DNA from: Spirochaetales bacterium Spiro_05
GTDB taxonomy: Bacteria; Spirochaetota; Spirochaetia; Sphaerochaetales; Sphaerochaetaceae
Length of the DNA stretch: 32,738 bases
NCBI GenBank assembly: GCA_001603115.1
Contig: LVBG01000052.1
Span: 1-32,738 of the forward strand
Reading direction: 5' to 3'
Positions 31,274 through 32,738 of this stretch are shown piece after piece (position 1 is the first letter of the stretch; every line of letters starts with the position of its first letter). Both the position numbers and the translations under genes were made by a program. The notes beneath the pieces were generated by a model. It saw only the letters and a program-made list of their open reading frames with translations. It made no database searches and was not told the origin of the DNA.

Positions 31274-32738
31274 TTGGTTGATTTACACGCACGACGGAGC
31301 CTCAGAACGGTTTGTTCTGAGGTTCTTGTGTTACTAGTATCGGCATTTATCCATTCGATCGCCTTTCCCGGCCTTGTTTCAGCCAACGGTGTGGGATTCA
31401 TTGCGTTCTTTTCCTTGATACCTGTGTTCCTCGTCATCCGTACCACAACATGGAAGCTGGTTCCTTTCTACGGCTTCTTTTACGGATTTGTATTCTACCT
31501 TTTCTTCAACTACTGGCTTAAAACCTTCCACCCTCTTGCCATCCTGATCGTGCCGATCATCAAGGGAGGGGAGATGCTGATGCTCTTCCCCGTCTTGAAG
31601 GCGGCACAGAAGTTGTTCAAGAAGTACGGGTATCTTGTTGAAGCGTTGGTGTACGTGGCTTACTCCTATCTCAGCCAGGATTGGTTCGCCGGGTATCCCT
31701 ACGGTACGCTGGGTTCAGCCATCTACCGGTATCTCCCACTTATCCAAAGTTCTGAGATCTTTGGTATCTGGGGTGTGAACATGCTCATGGTCCTCCCTCA
31801 GACATTCCTTGCCTTCCATGGCTATGAGAAACTGAAAGACCGATCAATCTCGTTCAAGACCACAGTCCGAACCCATCGCCTGAGTGTCATCGCCTATCTT
31901 GTGTTGTTTGTGGCAAATCTCATCTTCGGCATAGTGAGCATCACGTTCTGGAATGGCCAGCAGCCAGAGAAGAGCTGGCGTGTGGCCACCATCCAGCACA
32001 GTGCAGATACTTGGAAGGGTGGGTATGCCACCTATAAGAACAACTTTAATATTCTGCGCAGAATGAGCCTTGAAGCGCTTGGTTCAGATCCAGACATCAT
32101 ACTCTGGTCGGAGACCGCCTTCGTTCCTTCGGTTGCCTGGCATGAGAACTATCCCTCAGACCCTGCCACCTCGGCATTGGTGGAAGAGTTTGTCGCCTTT
32201 GGCAAGTCCTTGCCCATTCCCTTGTTGACCGGCAACCCTGAAGGGGTCATCGACGATCCTTCCCTGCTTCCCTTGCTCTCAGATGGTTCTTGGAACCGAA
32301 AGGATTACAACACCGTCATCTTCTTCGAGGACGGGAAAATCAAGAATACCTATCGCAAGCAGCATCTGGTTCCCTTCACCGAACATTTCCCCTATGAAAA
32401 GCAGTTGCCATTGCTCTACAACATCCTGCTGGCCAACGACTACAACTGGTGGGAGAAGGGCCACGAGCCAGTGGTGTTCGAGACAGAGGAGGGGGTGAAA
32501 TTCTCCACTCCGATCTGTTTTGAGGACGTGTTCGGGTATCTGAATGCCGGCTTTGTTGCCAGTGGTGCTGATGTAATTGTCAACATGACCAACGACGGCT
32601 GGTCGAAAGCAGTCTCTGCAGAAGTGCAACATCTTGCACTGGCTGTATTCCGCTCCATTGAAAACCGTCGGACCACGGTCAGAGGGACCAACAGCGGAAT
32701 GACCTGTGTCATCGATGTCACCGGAAAGATTGTCGACC
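31274..32738 (+). CDS. lnt: Apolipoprotein N-acyltransferase (3' end outside window)
   Basis: Lnt adds the third acyl chain to bacterial lipoproteins at the outer face of the inner membrane. The part present (488 codons) starts with several membrane segments (FIHSIAFPGL, then FYGFFYGFVFYLFFNYWL) and SQDWFAGYPYGTLG. The nitrilase domain keeps the catalytic triad: Glu in ILWSETAF, Lys in YRKQHLVPFTEHFPY, Cys in STPICFEDVFG. The last membrane segment and stop lie beyond the window. TTG 31274 follows AGGAG (31261-31265) and is my choice. GTG 31328 is an alternative, with its Shine-Dalgarno in a hairpin. No ATG fits. Confidence 0.9.
   Translation, partial: MVDLHARRSLRTVCSEVLVLLVSAFIHSIAFPGLVSANGVGFIAFFSLIPVFLVIRTTTWKLVPFYGFFYGFVFYLFFNYWLKTFHPLAILIVPIIKGGEMLMLFPVLKAAQKLFKKYGYLVEALVYVAYSYLSQDWFAGYPYGTLGSAIYRYLPLIQSSEIFGIWGVNMLMVLPQTFLAFHGYEKLKDRSISFKTTVRTHRLSVIAYLVLFVANLIFGIVSITFWNGQQPEKSWRVATIQHSADTWKGGYATYKNNFNILRRMSLEALGSDPDIILWSETAFVPSVAWHENYPSDPATSALVEEFVAFGKSLPIPLLTGNPEGVIDDPSLLPLLSDGSWNRKDYNTVIFFEDGKIKNTYRKQHLVPFTEHFPYEKQLPLLYNILLANDYNWWEKGHEPVVFETEEGVKFSTPICFEDVFGYLNAGFVASGADVIVNMTNDGWSKAVSAEVQHLALAVFRSIENRRTTVRGTNSGMTCVIDVTGKIVD
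31298..31328 (+). terminator. Terminator-like hairpin at the start of lnt
   Basis: CCTCAGAAC (31300-31308) and GTTCTGAGG (31314-31322) pair perfectly around GGTTT, extended by G-T and A-T pairs, then TTCTTGTG. It lies 57 bases after the HU stop and either ends the HU message partly or lies inside the first codons of lnt, depending on the lnt start. Confidence 0.65.

Overview
The window reads as chromosome of a spirochaete, most likely of the Sphaerochaeta type. This rests on protein-level impressions, not on a search. The clues are a TlyA homologue, a long membrane-anchored coiled-coil protein of a kind common in spirochaetes, a RicT/PSP1 protein, and a DUF3798-type ABC uptake cassette. Every long gene has an intact frame. 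I saw no insertion sequence, prophage, CRISPR array, tRNA or rRNA. Most of the content is core bacterial machinery.

Layout. 1-3062 (+): end of the ribosomal alpha operon (rpmJ end, rpsM, rpsK, rpsD, rpoA, rplQ), closed by a terminator. 3216-6423 (+): a promoter, then rny, ymdB-like and tlyA, tightly packed. 6380-6910 (-): a GerMN-domain membrane protein converging on tlyA. 6948-12912 (+): ptsI, der, a HAD hydrolase and a coiled-coil protein with 26 acidic hexapeptide repeats; ptsI appears to be transcribed without a leader. 12909-17781 (+): the heat-shock block grpE, dnaK, dnaJ, followed by rlmB. No CIRCE element is visible, but the leader and spacers carry several strong dyads. The block ends at a terminator at 17806.

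17891-23601 (+): a five-gene uptake cassette made of a DUF3798-like periplasmic protein, a fused double ATPase, two permeases and a small anchored protein. The last four genes are joined by ATGA overlaps, and a perfect operator-like palindrome lies in the promoter region. This is the best candidate in the window for an uncharacterised system. 23602-24030: about 430 bases with no convincing gene, with promoter-like and hairpin sequences. 24031-25968 (-): a membrane GGDEF/EAL protein with a dead GGDEF site and an intact EAL site. 26064-29149 (-): tatD, dus and a divergent purD, apparently one operon.

29335-30435 (+): a RicT (PSP1) homologue with an extra cysteine-rich insert. It diverges from tatD across a region with two promoters and a 10-bp inverted repeat. 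30450-32738 (+): rpsT (GTG start), an HU-family protein, and lnt, which runs off the end of the window.

Functional links: RNase Y and RicT, which work together in Bacillus, are both present. GrpE, DnaK and DnaJ form one chaperone machine. The uptake cassette is self-contained, but its substrate cannot be read from sequence. No percentages, alignments or searches were computed; family assignments come from motif recognition.
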